Below the pieces are notes generated by a model. The model was not told where the DNA came from, did no database searches, and saw only the letters and a list, made by a program, of their open reading frames with translations. This document shows, piece after piece, positions 20,235-28,566 of a stretch of DNA of 64,000 nucleotides; within the stretch, counting starts at the first letter, position 1; each line of letters begins with the position of its first letter. Origin of the DNA: Candidatus Nitrohelix vancouverensis (lineage in GTDB: Bacteria > Nitrospinota > Nitrospinia > Nitrospinales > VA-1); NCBI GenBank assembly GCA_015698305.1, contig CP048620.1:124001-188000 (forward strand). Direction: 5' to 3'. A program made the translations under genes and the position numbers.

Positions 20235-22156
20235 ACGCCGCTCAAATCAAAAACCAGATTCTCTGCATCGGACTGCTGACCCTGCTTGGCCTGATCGTCT
20301 TCATGGGAAGCCTGCGCGCTCCCTTTATCTACGACGATTTGCACGCCATCGTCGACAATCCCTACATCCAGAATCTGGAAGAATTCCAGAAGCGAGTCGG
20401 CATTGAAAATATTTTCAACCGCTCCGTTTTATTGCTGTCCTTCGCTTTCAATTACGCGCTAGGACAAAACGACGTGCTCGGCTATCACCTCGTCAATGTC
20501 TGGCTCCATCTTGCCTGCGTTCTACTTCTGTATTGTGTCGCGCGCGAGGCCTTGGCGCTGGCGCCGCCGGAAGAACGGGCCCGTCTGCGCTCCCTGCCCT
20601 TCCTCGCCGCCGCCCTGCACGCCGTCAACCCGGTGACCGTCGAGTCCGTGGTCTATCTGTCCAGTCGCTCTTCCCTGCAAGCGACGTTTTTTTATCTGGC
20701 GTCTTTTCTATGCTTCATGCGTTATTGCAGGGAAAAGGAATCTCAGAATCGCTCCTTGCATTTGGGCGTTCTGCTCATTTTGTGCGCCTTGTGTTTTTTC
20801 CTTGGCGTCGGCACGAAAGAAATCGTATTCACGCTCCCCGTGATCGCGATGTTTTTTTTGTGGCTGAAAACCGACGCGGCGCATCGCCGACAGATTTTAC
20901 TTCCCGCCGGAATCGCGGGGGTCTGCGTCGCCGCTTATCTGCTCCTGCGCTACGTCAAGCTGGGCGCGCTCTTCAGCGCCACCGCCGACCCGTCGGCGGG
21001 CATGATGGATCGCGGCGTTTATTTCATGACGCAGATCAAGGTCTGGGTCAGCTATTATCTGAACAAGCTGATGTTCCCGATCAATCTGAATCTGGAACCC
21101 GATGTGATTCCCGTCGCCGGCTGGAGCGATCCGGGGTTTCTTTGTTCTCTGGGTTTTCTCATCGCGCTGGCGGTTCTTGTGTATCGTCAGCCCTCGCGAT
21201 TGCTCTGCTTTGCCTTTCTGTGGGCCGCCGTCACCCTGCTCCCGACCTCCAGCATCGCGCCGCTCAAACAGTTCGCGGTCGAACGCCGCGCCTATCTTCC
21301 CGGAACGGGATTCAGCATCGCCTTCGCGTACTTGTTCCTGAACCTTGTTAAATCCGGCCCGCGAATCGCGTATTTCGCGATGGCGGTGTTGGCGCTTTTT
21401 TCCCTGCTGACCGCGCACCGTGCGCATGATTTCCGCTCCAGCCTTTCCATCTGGCAGGACGCCGCGCACAAATCACCCAAAGTCGCCCTGACGCACAACA
21501 ACCTTGCGCTGGCCCTGATCGAGCGGGAGCAAGCGGACGAAGCGCAAAAGGAACTGGAAACGGTTCTCAAACTGGAACCGCAACACAGCGAAGCTCTGAT
21601 CAACCTCGGCCACATCCACTCGCGTCGCCAGCAATGGGCGAAAGCCCTGCCTTATTTCGAACGCGCTCTGGCGCTGGGCTCGGAGCGCGCCGAAGTGTTC
21701 TACAACATCGGCTCGGCTAAAATCCAACTGGGCCAACCGCGCGAAGCCTTGAGCTTTTTGAAGCAGGCGGTCAGCAAAAAACCCGGCGTTCTCGAATACC
21801 GCCTCCTGCTCGCCAACACCTATCGACAGTTCAAAGACTACGACAATGCTCTCCTGCAATACCGACTGGTCCTGCGCGACCACCCGCAGAACATGGACGC
21901 GCACAACAACATGGGCGTGATCTTCTGGAACCTGCAAGCCTTCAAGCTGGCGGAGTCTGAATTCCTCAAGGCGCTGGAGATTCAGGAAGACCAGGCCGAA
22001 ATCCACGGCAATCTGGCGAGCCTCTACCTCATCACCGACCGACCGCAGGACGCGCTGAAACATCTCGACCGCTGGCTCGAACTGGAACCGGACAACGCCC
22101 GCGCCAAAGAATTGCAAGGCGTCGCGAGCAAACTTGCGTCGCAATTATCGAAATGA
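20231..22156 (+). CDS. TMTC-like polytopic membrane protein with TPR domain, copy 2
   Basis: A 641-residue paralogue of the upstream gene. It has the loop motif IYDDLHAIVDNPYI, the block HAVNPVTVESVVYLSSRSS, a hydrophobic half and a C-terminal TPR array of about six units (THNNLALALIEREQ, LINLGHIHSRRQQW, FYNIGSAKIQLGQP, AHNNMGVIFWNLQAF, HGNLASLYLITDRP). It is joined by four-base overlaps to genes on both sides, so the three are translated as one unit. Successive copies may act on different acceptors or form one complex. Confidence 0.8.
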   Translation: MNAAQIKNQILCIGLLTLLGLIVFMGSLRAPFIYDDLHAIVDNPYIQNLEEFQKRVGIENIFNRSVLLLSFAFNYALGQNDVLGYHLVNVWLHLACVLLLYCVAREALALAPPEERARLRSLPFLAAALHAVNPVTVESVVYLSSRSSLQATFFYLASFLCFMRYCREKESQNRSLHLGVLLILCALCFFLGVGTKEIVFTLPVIAMFFLWLKTDAAHRRQILLPAGIAGVCVAAYLLLRYVKLGALFSATADPSAGMMDRGVYFMTQIKVWVSYYLNKLMFPINLNLEPDVIPVAGWSDPGFLCSLGFLIALAVLVYRQPSRLLCFAFLWAAVTLLPTSSIAPLKQFAVERRAYLPGTGFSIAFAYLFLNLVKSGPRIAYFAMAVLALFSLLTAHRAHDFRSSLSIWQDAAHKSPKVALTHNNLALALIEREQADEAQKELETVLKLEPQHSEALINLGHIHSRRQQWAKALPYFERALALGSERAEVFYNIGSAKIQLGQPREALSFLKQAVSKKPGVLEYRLLLANTYRQFKDYDNALLQYRLVLRDHPQNMDAHNNMGVIFWNLQAFKLAESEFLKALEIQEDQAEIHGNLASLYLITDRPQDALKHLDRWLELEPDNARAKELQGVASKLASQLSK

Positions 22157-23883
22157 AATCACGGCTTAACATTTTTCATCCCGTCGGCGTCTGCGCGGCG
22201 CTGATCCTGACCGGGATCGCCGTTTACGCGAATCACCTGAACAACCCCTTTCAGTTCGACAGCATCCGCTACATTCCCAACCACCCGCTCCTGCAAAACG
22301 CGGAACAGTATTTCACCTGGGAGATGCTGGAACGCGAGTACAAACACCGCTGGCTGTTGATGGCGACGCTTGCGGGCAACGTTCTGCTCGACGGCTTCCG
22401 CCCCTTCGGTTTTCATCTGGTCAACCTGACGATTCATATATTCAATTCTCTGCTTGTCTTTTGCGTCGCTGTGACCTGGAGCCGAAAATTTTATCCTGAC
22501 GATGCCACGCCGCCGCAAGCCATTGGCCTGTTCACCGCGCTCCTGTTTCTGGCGCACCCGATGCAAACCGAATCGGTGATCTACGTCATCAGCCGAGGCG
22601 GCGCGCTCGCGACCTCCTTCTACCTGCTCGGCTTCCTTTGCTTTCAGCATCTACTGAAAGCGGAAGCCAAAACCGCGTCGCGCATCTTCGCCGCACTGGG
22701 CATCGTCGCCTGCATGATCCTTGGCTTCAGCGCCAAGCAGACCCTCATCACTTTGCCCGCGCTGTTGTTTTTCTATTATCTGTTCTGCGGCGACTCCCGC
22801 CAGCGCGTATTGAACTGGATGCGAAGACGTCTGCCGATTCTGATCGGCGCGGGGCTTGTAATATCTGGCGCGCTCTTATGGAAACTGCTCACGGATGAGG
22901 CTTTCCTGATCGGCCCCTCCAAGGCTGGGGAATCGATCGGGCGATTGAATTTCATGTTCACGCAACCCGGCGTTCTCGTAGGATATTATTTACGCCTCCT
23001 GTTTTTGCCCTTCAATCTGAACGTGGACCCGGACATTCCGCTGGTCACCTCCGCCCTGTCGTTTTCGCTGTGGGGCGCGCTTGCAACGCTGGCCCTGCTG
23101 TTTGCGCTAGCGGTGAAGGCGGCGCGGCGCGGCGCGACGGTCTACCTGTTCTGTCTCGGCTGGTTTCTGCTCGTCATTTCTCCGTCCTCATCAATCATCA
23201 CTCTGGAAGACCTCGCCGCCGAGCGCAGGGTCTACCTCGCCAGCCTCGGATTGTTTTTCCCTTGCGCCGCCCTGCTGTTGCGCGGTCTTTATTCTTACCC
23301 GCGACTGCGCCTGCTGGTCCCGATCCTTATCGTCGCCTGTCTTTGCGCGACCACGATGAAACGCAACGCCGTGTGGTCGAGCGAATCCCGACTGTGGAAC
23401 GACACGCTTAAAAAATCGCCGAACAAGATTCGACCGCTGGTCAACCTGGCGCGCGCCTACACGACGGAAGGCGACCCGAAACAAGCCGTCGCGCTTTATG
23501 AACGCTCATTGCGGCTCAATCCAAATATTTTTCATTCGCATTACAACCTCGGCAACCTGTACTGGGCGGAGGGAAAAACAGAACTAGCCCTGCATCACCT
23601 CCTGCAAGCGCGACAACTCGAACCTTCGATTCCCGAAACGCATGGCAGGCTCGGCGAACTGTATCTGGCATTGAAACGCTTTGAAGACGCCGACCGCTCC
23701 CTCAGGAAAGCCGTCGAACTCTTCCCGCAATACGCCGTCGCCTTGCGCAATCTGGGCCTGCTGTATTATTTCGAATGGAAACGACTGGAGGAAGGCCGGG
23801 CGTTTTTTCAGCTCTCCCTGTTTCTGGATCCGAATCAACCCGACGCCGACTCCCTGCGCCAGATCATCAACGCCCCTCGCTAG
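22153..23883 (+). CDS. TMTC-like polytopic membrane protein with TPR domain, copy 3
   Basis: A 576-residue paralogue. The conserved block HPMQTESVIYVISRGGALA and about four TPR units (HYNLGNLYWAEGKT, HGRLGELYLALKRF, LRNLGLLYYFEWKR) are present. In the first loop the second acid of the Asp pair is replaced: FDSIRYI instead of xDDxxxI. That pair is thought to be catalytic in GT-C enzymes, so this copy could be inactive or have a partner role. It ends the triplet; a small lipoprotein gene follows after 45 bp. Confidence 0.8.
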   Translation: MKSRLNIFHPVGVCAALILTGIAVYANHLNNPFQFDSIRYIPNHPLLQNAEQYFTWEMLEREYKHRWLLMATLAGNVLLDGFRPFGFHLVNLTIHIFNSLLVFCVAVTWSRKFYPDDATPPQAIGLFTALLFLAHPMQTESVIYVISRGGALATSFYLLGFLCFQHLLKAEAKTASRIFAALGIVACMILGFSAKQTLITLPALLFFYYLFCGDSRQRVLNWMRRRLPILIGAGLVISGALLWKLLTDEAFLIGPSKAGESIGRLNFMFTQPGVLVGYYLRLLFLPFNLNVDPDIPLVTSALSFSLWGALATLALLFALAVKAARRGATVYLFCLGWFLLVISPSSSIITLEDLAAERRVYLASLGLFFPCAALLLRGLYSYPRLRLLVPILIVACLCATTMKRNAVWSSESRLWNDTLKKSPNKIRPLVNLARAYTTEGDPKQAVALYERSLRLNPNIFHSHYNLGNLYWAEGKTELALHHLLQARQLEPSIPETHGRLGELYLALKRFEDADRSLRKAVELFPQYAVALRNLGLLYYFEWKRLEEGRAFFQLSLFLDPNQPDADSLRQIINAPR

Positions 23884-23928
23884 AAAAGCCCTGTTGCGCG
23901 CCGATCGATTCGCCCCTAAACTGTTTGT

Positions 23929-24405
23929 ATGAAACCACCCAGATACAGACAACTGCCGCTCTGCCTCGCCGCCTTTCTGCTGACGGCGCTCAGCGCCTGC
24001 GCCGGCTTGGGAACGCAAAGCGAGCCGCACAACCCCTATCACCTGCAAAAAATTTCGGATTTGCAATTATGCGTCGTCTTTGGAGGCTTTGAAGACGACT
24101 GGGCGGGACGCGCCTCGCGTGAGAAGGTCGAAAGCGAACTGCATCGCCGGGACCTGCTGACGAAAAACGAGTGGATTCTCGTTCGCGAGCATCGGATCGC
24201 TCGCGGAATGAGTCTGTGCGGGCTTTACGCCTCCTGGGGGCCGGAAATCTCCCGACAGGAAAGCCAGCTGGAAAGCGAAGCCATGCGTCGGCATTACTTC
24301 CATTGCACGACCTGCGAGCCGCTGACGGTGTGGACGCGGGACCAGCGCGTCGTCGGCTGGGAACTGCCCGGCGAACCGGAAACCTACCCGCGCAAAATCA
24401 AATGA
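23929..24405 (+). CDS. Small lipoprotein, paralogue of 30825-31259
   Basis: A 158-residue protein with a signal peptide and lipobox LSAC. After the anchor it contains a ~60-residue module LCVVF..., ESELHRRDLLTKNEWILVR, IARGMSLCGLYASWG. The same module occurs in the protein at 30825-31259 (LCVAYY..., EEINRRGLLNKDEWTFVR, IYTGMRTCGVYASLG). The shared pair of cysteines may form a disulfide in the periplasm. It also has a CTTC pair near the C-terminus. The function is unknown; I do not recognise a named family. Confidence 0.7.
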   Translation: MKPPRYRQLPLCLAAFLLTALSACAGLGTQSEPHNPYHLQKISDLQLCVVFGGFEDDWAGRASREKVESELHRRDLLTKNEWILVREHRIARGMSLCGLYASWGPEISRQESQLESEAMRRHYFHCTTCEPLTVWTRDQRVVGWELPGEPETYPRKIK

Positions 24406-24511
24406 GAATTCGCGAATTATCCACTTGAAAGCGAGCTGGCAATCGATATAATAGGGGTTTCGACAGGAACGCCCTGTTCCTGCTCGCCGGTTGCAAACAC
24501 ATCCGAATCAT

Positions 24512-24598
24512 GCCGAAGTGGTGAAATTGGTAGACGCGCTGGACTCAAAATCCAGTGGGGGCAACCCCGTGACGGTTCGAGTCCGTCCTTCGGCACCA
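24512..24598 (+). tRNA. tRNA-Leu (anticodon CAA)
   Basis: An 87-nt cloverleaf with acceptor GCCGAAG/CTTCGGC, an encoded ACCA end, a D-arm with GGTAGACGC, anticodon stem CTGGA/TCCAG around loop CTCAAAA (CAA at 24546-24548), a long class II variable arm and a T-arm GGTTCGAGTCC. It reads UUG codons. Its 3' end abuts a recombinase C-terminal remnant on the opposite strand, so it was probably an integration target. Confidence 0.97.
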
Positions 24599-25023
24599 TC
24601 TTTTTTGTCCCCCTCCAATTCGCCAATGAGCGAGAAGGGGAACGAGATTGAGACGGTTTGAAAAGTCTTATCAAAACTTTCCAAAGGCCGCCCGCAATTT
24701 TGGATTTTTTCCTTTAAAACTATATTCTCTTCTTCCAGTTTTTTAACCTTATTTTCGTAATTTGTAATCAGTGCAGGGCTATCCGTATCAACTATGCGGT
24801 CCAAAAATTGTCCTGCGAAATCACCGGCACCAACCATCCAGATATTATTATCATTAGCCGCTTCAACCATTTCTGGATAAAATTCTTTTATTTCGCCACA
24901 GCAAAAATGAATATCAGCATTCTCAATCAATGGAAGTTTACGGCTAGATAATACCCATGTAGGCTGGGTATACGGCCACGTTGAACCAGTCTCTTCTTCG
25001 ACCTTCTCTTTATTGTTATATAT
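24599..25023 (-). pseudogene. Mosaic remnant: DHFR-family fragment joined to serine-recombinase C-terminus
   Basis: This open stretch begins in frame right after the stop of the DHFR-family gene and runs into the tRNA-Leu antisense strand. The first ~70 codons (WPYTQPTWVLSSRKLP, ADIHFCCGEIKEFYPEMVEA, NIWMVGAGDFAGQFLD) match the middle of a second RibD/DHFR-like reductase, with both ends missing. Then RIVDTDSPALITNYENKV, KLEEENIVLKEKI and GRPLESFDKTF resemble the C-terminal zinc-ribbon and coiled-coil region of large serine recombinases, and SISFPFSLIGELEG resembles their extreme C-terminus. Intervening recombinase sequence appears deleted. The junction falls at a QFLD tetrapeptide. It is probably non-functional debris of a tRNA-targeting element. 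Confidence 0.7.
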
Positions 25024-25629
25024 TCATATGTTGAAGAGCCCATCACTTTGCGTCTGGTCGCGGTAGGTGTTGACAAGGACACCACTGGGTGTGCTTTGCG
25101 TTCCAACCAGCGTGAGGCCGTGCGTTGGAACACCATTTCCGAACAGTCGTTTTCCGTCGCCAAGCACTACCGGAAAGACCCATAGGCGATGCTCGTCAAT
25201 AAGTTTGGTGGCGATGAGCGTTTGCAGCAACTCACTACTTCCCCATACATGCAATTCAGAGCCATTTGATAACTTCAATCGACGAACTGCCTCTGCAATG
25301 TCTCCATCTATGCGCTGTGAATTTTTCCAGCTGAGGTGATCGTTGCTGTGCGTGGCAACATACTTCGTCGCTTTATCGAAGGCCATGGCGATGGGATTAT
25401 CACCCTGGTTCGGCCAATAGGATGCGAAGATATCATAGGTGCGGCGACCCAACAGCATGTCAAACTCACCAGATATGATCTCGTCAATGACCTGATTCAA
25501 AGTGTCATCCACAAAAGGCATGGCCCAGCCTCCGTGAGCAAAACCATTACTTGGGTCTTCCTTCGGCCCGCCGGGCACCTGCATAACGCCGTCAAGTGTG
25601 ACTTGTGTGATGGCAATCAATTTTCTCAT
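25024..25629 (-). CDS. Dihydrofolate reductase family (RibD C-terminal-like) protein
   Basis: A 201-residue protein of the YyaP/YwjB-type DHFR-fold family: MRKLIAITQVTLDGVMQ, GGWAMPFVDD, MLLGRRTYDIFASYWP, VWGSSELLQTLIATKLIDE and FPVVLGDGKRLFGNG. These are NAD(P)H-binding reductase-fold proteins of mostly unknown substrate. Its start overlaps the stop of the upstream SRPBCC gene by four bases. It is part of an ArsR-led operon in the AT-richer patch next to tRNA-Leu, consistent with acquisition as accessory DNA. Confidence 0.9.
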   Translation of the reverse strand: MRKLIAITQVTLDGVMQVPGGPKEDPSNGFAHGGWAMPFVDDTLNQVIDEIISGEFDMLLGRRTYDIFASYWPNQGDNPIAMAFDKATKYVATHSNDHLSWKNSQRIDGDIAEAVRRLKLSNGSELHVWGSSELLQTLIATKLIDEHRLWVFPVVLGDGKRLFGNGVPTHGLTLVGTQSTPSGVLVNTYRDQTQSDGLFNI

Positions 25630-26147
25630 AATTGTTTCAGCAATTCTTCCAGTTGTTCAAGTGTTCCTGTCCAACCTTGCGTCATGCTTGCTGCACCTTC
25701 TTGGAAAGCTTCGTATTCGGCATTTACAGCTTCATGAGATTTCAAAATGAGGGTGATTTTGGTTTGGTTTTTTATTTCTTCGAAAGTAATGGTTGAGTGA
25801 ATCAATAGCGGCCATTTATTATTCCAAGGATTGTGTACAATATTCGCATTCTCATCAGCGAAAGACATTAAAAAGACCATGTTTTTCGATTCTTGAATAT
25901 CCAAAAACTTCCAACGCCCCCAATAAGAGTCTCCCTCCGGCGTTTTTAAGCCATAGTGGTATATGCCTCCGACTTTCAAATCCATGATGTTTTGCAGGAT
26001 ATCGTTACCTTTGGGCCCGAACCATTTTTGCAACTGCTCTGCTTTTGTCCATGCGTCCCAGACTTTTTCAATTGGGGCATCGAATGTACGGTCAATCGTG
26101 AAATAAAAATCTTTTGCCGATTATCGTTGTGACTGTGTCATTTTCAT
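25626..26147 (-). pseudogene. AHSA1/SRPBCC domain gene broken by an early in-frame stop
   Basis: The reading frame from ATG 26147 gives eight codons and then TAA (26123-26121). It continues in the same frame through a full SRPBCC/AHSA1 domain: DFYFTIDRTFDAPIEKVWDA, QKWFGPKGNDI, GRWKFLDI, GWTGTLEQLEELLKQL. The codons after the stop belong to the conserved first strand, so a single nonsense change has cut the gene. An alternative TTG at 26033 would give 135 residues lacking the first strand and helix. AHSA1-like proteins bind hydrophobic ligands; these are often paired with ArsR regulators. Confidence 0.75.
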
Positions 26148-26169
26148 TGTCCTTTTACAATTAGCTTTA

Positions 26170-26670
26170 TCATAGCTGCTTCAGTAGCTCTTCGAGTTGC
26201 GTGATCGTTGTTCCCCAGCCGTCATGGAAGCCCATGTCTTCATGCGCCTTTTTCTGCTCGGGCGCGTTGTGCATCGCATGGGCCGTGTAGCCGGTGCCGG
26301 ATGACAGCACTTCAAGCTCTATAATGGCGGTCATGGCGATATGAGCACATTCTTTATCGCCGGTAGCTGGGGAAGGCGCAGGCCGGTAATCGGTGTGTAA
26401 AACGCTTGTCCAAACTAAACGCTTTTCTTCTATAATCTCCAGAAAACAACCCGTGTTCGGAAATTCATTACCTTCCGGGTCTTGCATAACCGTATAAAAT
26501 TCTCCGCCCGGACGCAGGTCAACACGGCAGTCTGAAATGCTCCATGGTTTTGGAACAAACCACTGCTTTAAAAGCCCCGGCTCGGTCAGACCGCGCCAGA
26601 CAAGATTAACAGGGACAGCCAGTTCTCTTTTTAAAACCAGATCCAGTTTTGCATCAACGGGTGTTGTCAT
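26170..26670 (-). CDS. AHSA1/SRPBCC domain protein
   Basis: A 166-residue intact START/Bet v1-like domain protein: LVLKRELAVPVNLVWRGLTE, KQWFVPKPWSISDCRVDL, GGEFYTVMQDPEG, FLEIIEEKRLVWTS and GWGTTITQLEELLKQL. The C-terminal end is nearly identical in style to the broken copy downstream, suggesting duplication. The start overlaps the ArsR stop (AAATGAC). ArsR plus one or more AHSA1 genes is a common accessory cassette; the ligand is unknown. Confidence 0.9.
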   Translation of the reverse strand: MTTPVDAKLDLVLKRELAVPVNLVWRGLTEPGLLKQWFVPKPWSISDCRVDLRPGGEFYTVMQDPEGNEFPNTGCFLEIIEEKRLVWTSVLHTDYRPAPSPATGDKECAHIAMTAIIELEVLSSGTGYTAHAMHNAPEQKKAHEDMGFHDGWGTTITQLEELLKQL

Positions 26671-27014
26671 TTGTTTTTTCCTTCCGGTTTATAATGTTCT
26701 TTTAAAAGTAACGCGTCTAGTGCATCAAAACGCTCACTCCAGAATTTGCGCATCTGATTCAGCCATTCCCACATTTCATCAACTCCTTGCGGGTTTAAAG
26801 AATATATCCGCTGCTGCGCCCGTTTTTCCATTTTTACTAGATCAGCCTCCCGTAAAACTTTCAAATGCTGGGAGACAGCCGGGGCACTTATATCAAATTC
26901 ATTACTTATGTCTGTCGAAGCCATTTCACCGTTCGCCACGATCAATTCAATCATGCGGCGGCGGTTAGGTTCTGCGAGGGCTGCAAATCTATCCATATCT
27001 TTATTATTAAGCAT
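26667..27014 (-). CDS. ArsR/SmtB-family transcriptional regulator
   Basis: A 115-residue winged-helix repressor: DRFAALAEPNRRRMIELI, STDISNEFDISAPAVSQHLKVLREADLV, RAQQRIYSLNP. There is no obvious metal-ligand cysteine pair, so it is probably the non-metal subgroup that is linked to SRPBCC genes. ATG 27014 was chosen; an in-frame start at 27092 would add unconserved sequence. It probably autoregulates the operon ArsR-AHSA1-(AHSA1)-DHFR-like. Confidence 0.88.
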   Translation of the reverse strand: MLNNKDMDRFAALAEPNRRRMIELIVANGEMASTDISNEFDISAPAVSQHLKVLREADLVKMEKRAQQRIYSLNPQGVDEMWEWLNQMRKFWSERFDALDALLLKEHYKPEGKNK

Positions 27015-27104
27015 ATGATTAATTAAGTCAATGGTAAAATAATGAGGGGGGGGGTGCGCGTAGGAACTACCCCTTGCCCTGAATAGCCTCAATTGTTACG
27101 GTCG

Positions 27105-27235
27105 TCATATGACAGAATTAATTTCAACGGTTTCGTGCTCCGTGAAGATTGCGCCGCGTTCCTCCAGAACTTTCCCTAACGCCTGATAATCTTTGACCGG
27201 GCGCGTTTCCCGCGTGATTTGATTTTTGGAAGCTC
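27105..27235 (-). pseudogene. C-terminal remnant of an unidentified gene
   Basis: Reading minus from about 27226 to the TGA at 27107-27105, one frame gives KNQITRETRPVKDYQALGK, then VLEERGAIFTEHETVEINSVI and a stop. Codon choice and the amphipathic pattern look like real protein C-terminus, but there is an in-frame stop just upstream (TGA near 27235) and no start. I cannot name the parent protein. Confidence 0.4.
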
Positions 27236-27670
27236 AGAATGAAATAACCGGGAATGGGTATAGGCTCCTATAAAGACAAACCTCCGGGGGCTGCTATATT
27301 TTGATAGAATCATCCGTCAGGGAGACGGCGTTAGATCAATGGATGAATCCTTGAGTATGGTGTTCCAATTCGCTAAAATCTGGAAAAGTTGGTTCGAAGT
27401 TTTTCCCTCTAGGCGCACTCCTTCGCGGAGGGCGCAATGGCCGATTCCAGAAAATATTTCTGGTCAGACTAGATAGCTTTGCGTCGAGTCCAACCTTAGG
27501 CGCACCTTCGCCCCGTAGCGGGGAAATGATGAATCCATTCCGATTTTTCGTTTAGACCGCACCCTACAGACAAGCTTAATTTATTGCGAACATTCACCAA
27601 TGGACTGACCAATAAATGCCAGGTTCATCAGTCGCACACCAGTCTCGTTTGATTTATAGCCAAGCAAAAT
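27236..27670. other. Non-coding interval with several hairpins (about 435 bp)
   Basis: No gene seen. Short perfect stems occur: CCAGAAA/TTTCTGG around ATA near 27453, GCGC-CTCC/GGAG-GCGC around TTCGC near 27413, and CCCCG/CGGGG near 27513. The interval separates the toxin-antitoxin pair from the ArsR operon in the decayed patch and may be residue of deleted genes. Confidence 0.5.
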
Positions 27671-27988
27671 TTACCGCGTAGTCTTCACTTCGAAATGCAC
27701 GCCTTCTTTTTTTTGGAGGGTGTGGATGATGCCAAACAGATTGTTGGCGGTGGGGTTGCCGCTCGGGCTGAACATGCGCATGAGGCTTTTAGGAGATTTT
27801 TGTACGATCACGCCCAGTTTTTCGAAACCAATGGTGGCGTTGATATAATCCCGCAATATCATTTTTCCGGTTTCCGGGTCTCCCGCTAACATGCTTTCAA
27901 TACTTTCTTTAAGCAAACCGTGACGAAATTCAGGATCGCGCAGGGCACGCGCCTGTATCGTTTCTTTAAAATTTTTTGTTATCGCCAT
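27671..27988 (-). CDS. Antitoxin of HigBA-like type II toxin-antitoxin system
   Basis: A 105-residue helix-turn-helix protein of the addiction-module antidote type: FKETIQARALRDPEFRHGLL, MILRDYINATIGFEKLG and KSPKSLMRMFSPSGNPTANN, the last being the recognition helix region. It lies 2 bp after the toxin gene. In this subfamily the toxin gene precedes the antitoxin, as in HigBA. It is expected to neutralise the toxin and repress the operon. Confidence 0.9.
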   Translation of the reverse strand: MAITKNFKETIQARALRDPEFRHGLLKESIESMLAGDPETGKMILRDYINATIGFEKLGVIVQKSPKSLMRMFSPSGNPTANNLFGIIHTLQKKEGVHFEVKTTR

Positions 27989-27990
27989 TC

Positions 27991-28314
27991 TTAGGTTTCC
28001 TTTTTCCGCTTTTTATACTCCCGCCAGAGAAGCTTTGCTCGTTCTATATCCTTCTGCTGACGCTTCTTGGTTCCGCCACCCAGCAAGATGATCAGTTTGT
28101 CGCCATCTTTACCCAAATACACACGGTAGCCCGGCCCCCAGTCGATAACACATTCATGCACGCCAGCGCCGATGCTTTTAACGGCAGACACATTCCCATT
28201 GCCTATCCGCGTGATATAAGTATTCACTTTGAGCGCGGCTTGCGCTTCCAACCCATCAAACCAGTCGGCAAAAGGACTGCTTCCATCTTCGAGAAGGTAT
28301 TCTCTAATCTCCAT
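27991..28314 (-). CDS. RelE/ParE-superfamily (HigB-like) toxin
   Basis: A 107-residue small basic protein: YLLEDGSSPFADWFDGLEAQ, AALKVNTYITRIGNGN, DWGPGYRVYLGKDGDKLIIL and GGGTKKRQQKDIERAKLLW. This is the phage-derived Gp49-like/HigB group, usually an mRNA interferase acting on ribosomes. The conserved GGGTKKxQxxDI end is intact, so it is likely functional. It is the first gene of the pair. ATG 28314 was chosen over GTG 28317. Confidence 0.9.
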   Translation of the reverse strand: MEIREYLLEDGSSPFADWFDGLEAQAALKVNTYITRIGNGNVSAVKSIGAGVHECVIDWGPGYRVYLGKDGDKLIILLGGGTKKRQQKDIERAKLLWREYKKRKKET

Positions 28315-28502
28315 CACAAAGGTAACCTATAAGTTACTTCTATGCAAGTTTGAATTGAAACCCCGACGCGCGAATCCTGTCAAAAATAATAACCTAAACC
28401 GATTATTTTTTGTACAGGAGACACGATTTACGAAACTGTCCCTGCGGGAATAAAAATTCATTCTCAAGTTTAAAATTAGATGGGAACTCGTATTCACAAG
28501 TT

Positions 28503-28533
28503 CCAAGCGGGCAGGTGTCGCCTGCCCGCTTGG
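28503..28533. terminator. Perfect 13-bp hairpin after the cytochrome P460 gene
   Basis: CCAAGCGGGCAGG and CCTGCCCGCTTGG flank a five-base loop. No T run follows on either strand, so it may be a processing or factor-dependent stop element. It lies 34 bp past the P460 stop. Confidence 0.45.
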
Positions 28534-28566
28534 GATTGTGTGCGGCGCGGTTGGTTTGGCGCGGGA

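Noticed and set aside
24508-24600. Protein-coding end overlapping tRNA-Leu (AEGRTRTVTGL...)
   Set aside because: These residues are just the antisense translation of the tRNA; I ended the recombinase remnant at the tRNA boundary.
24599-28330. Active integrative element or insertion sequence
   Set aside because: No intact integrase, transposase or terminal inverted repeats; only a recombinase fragment and toxin-antitoxin genes remain.
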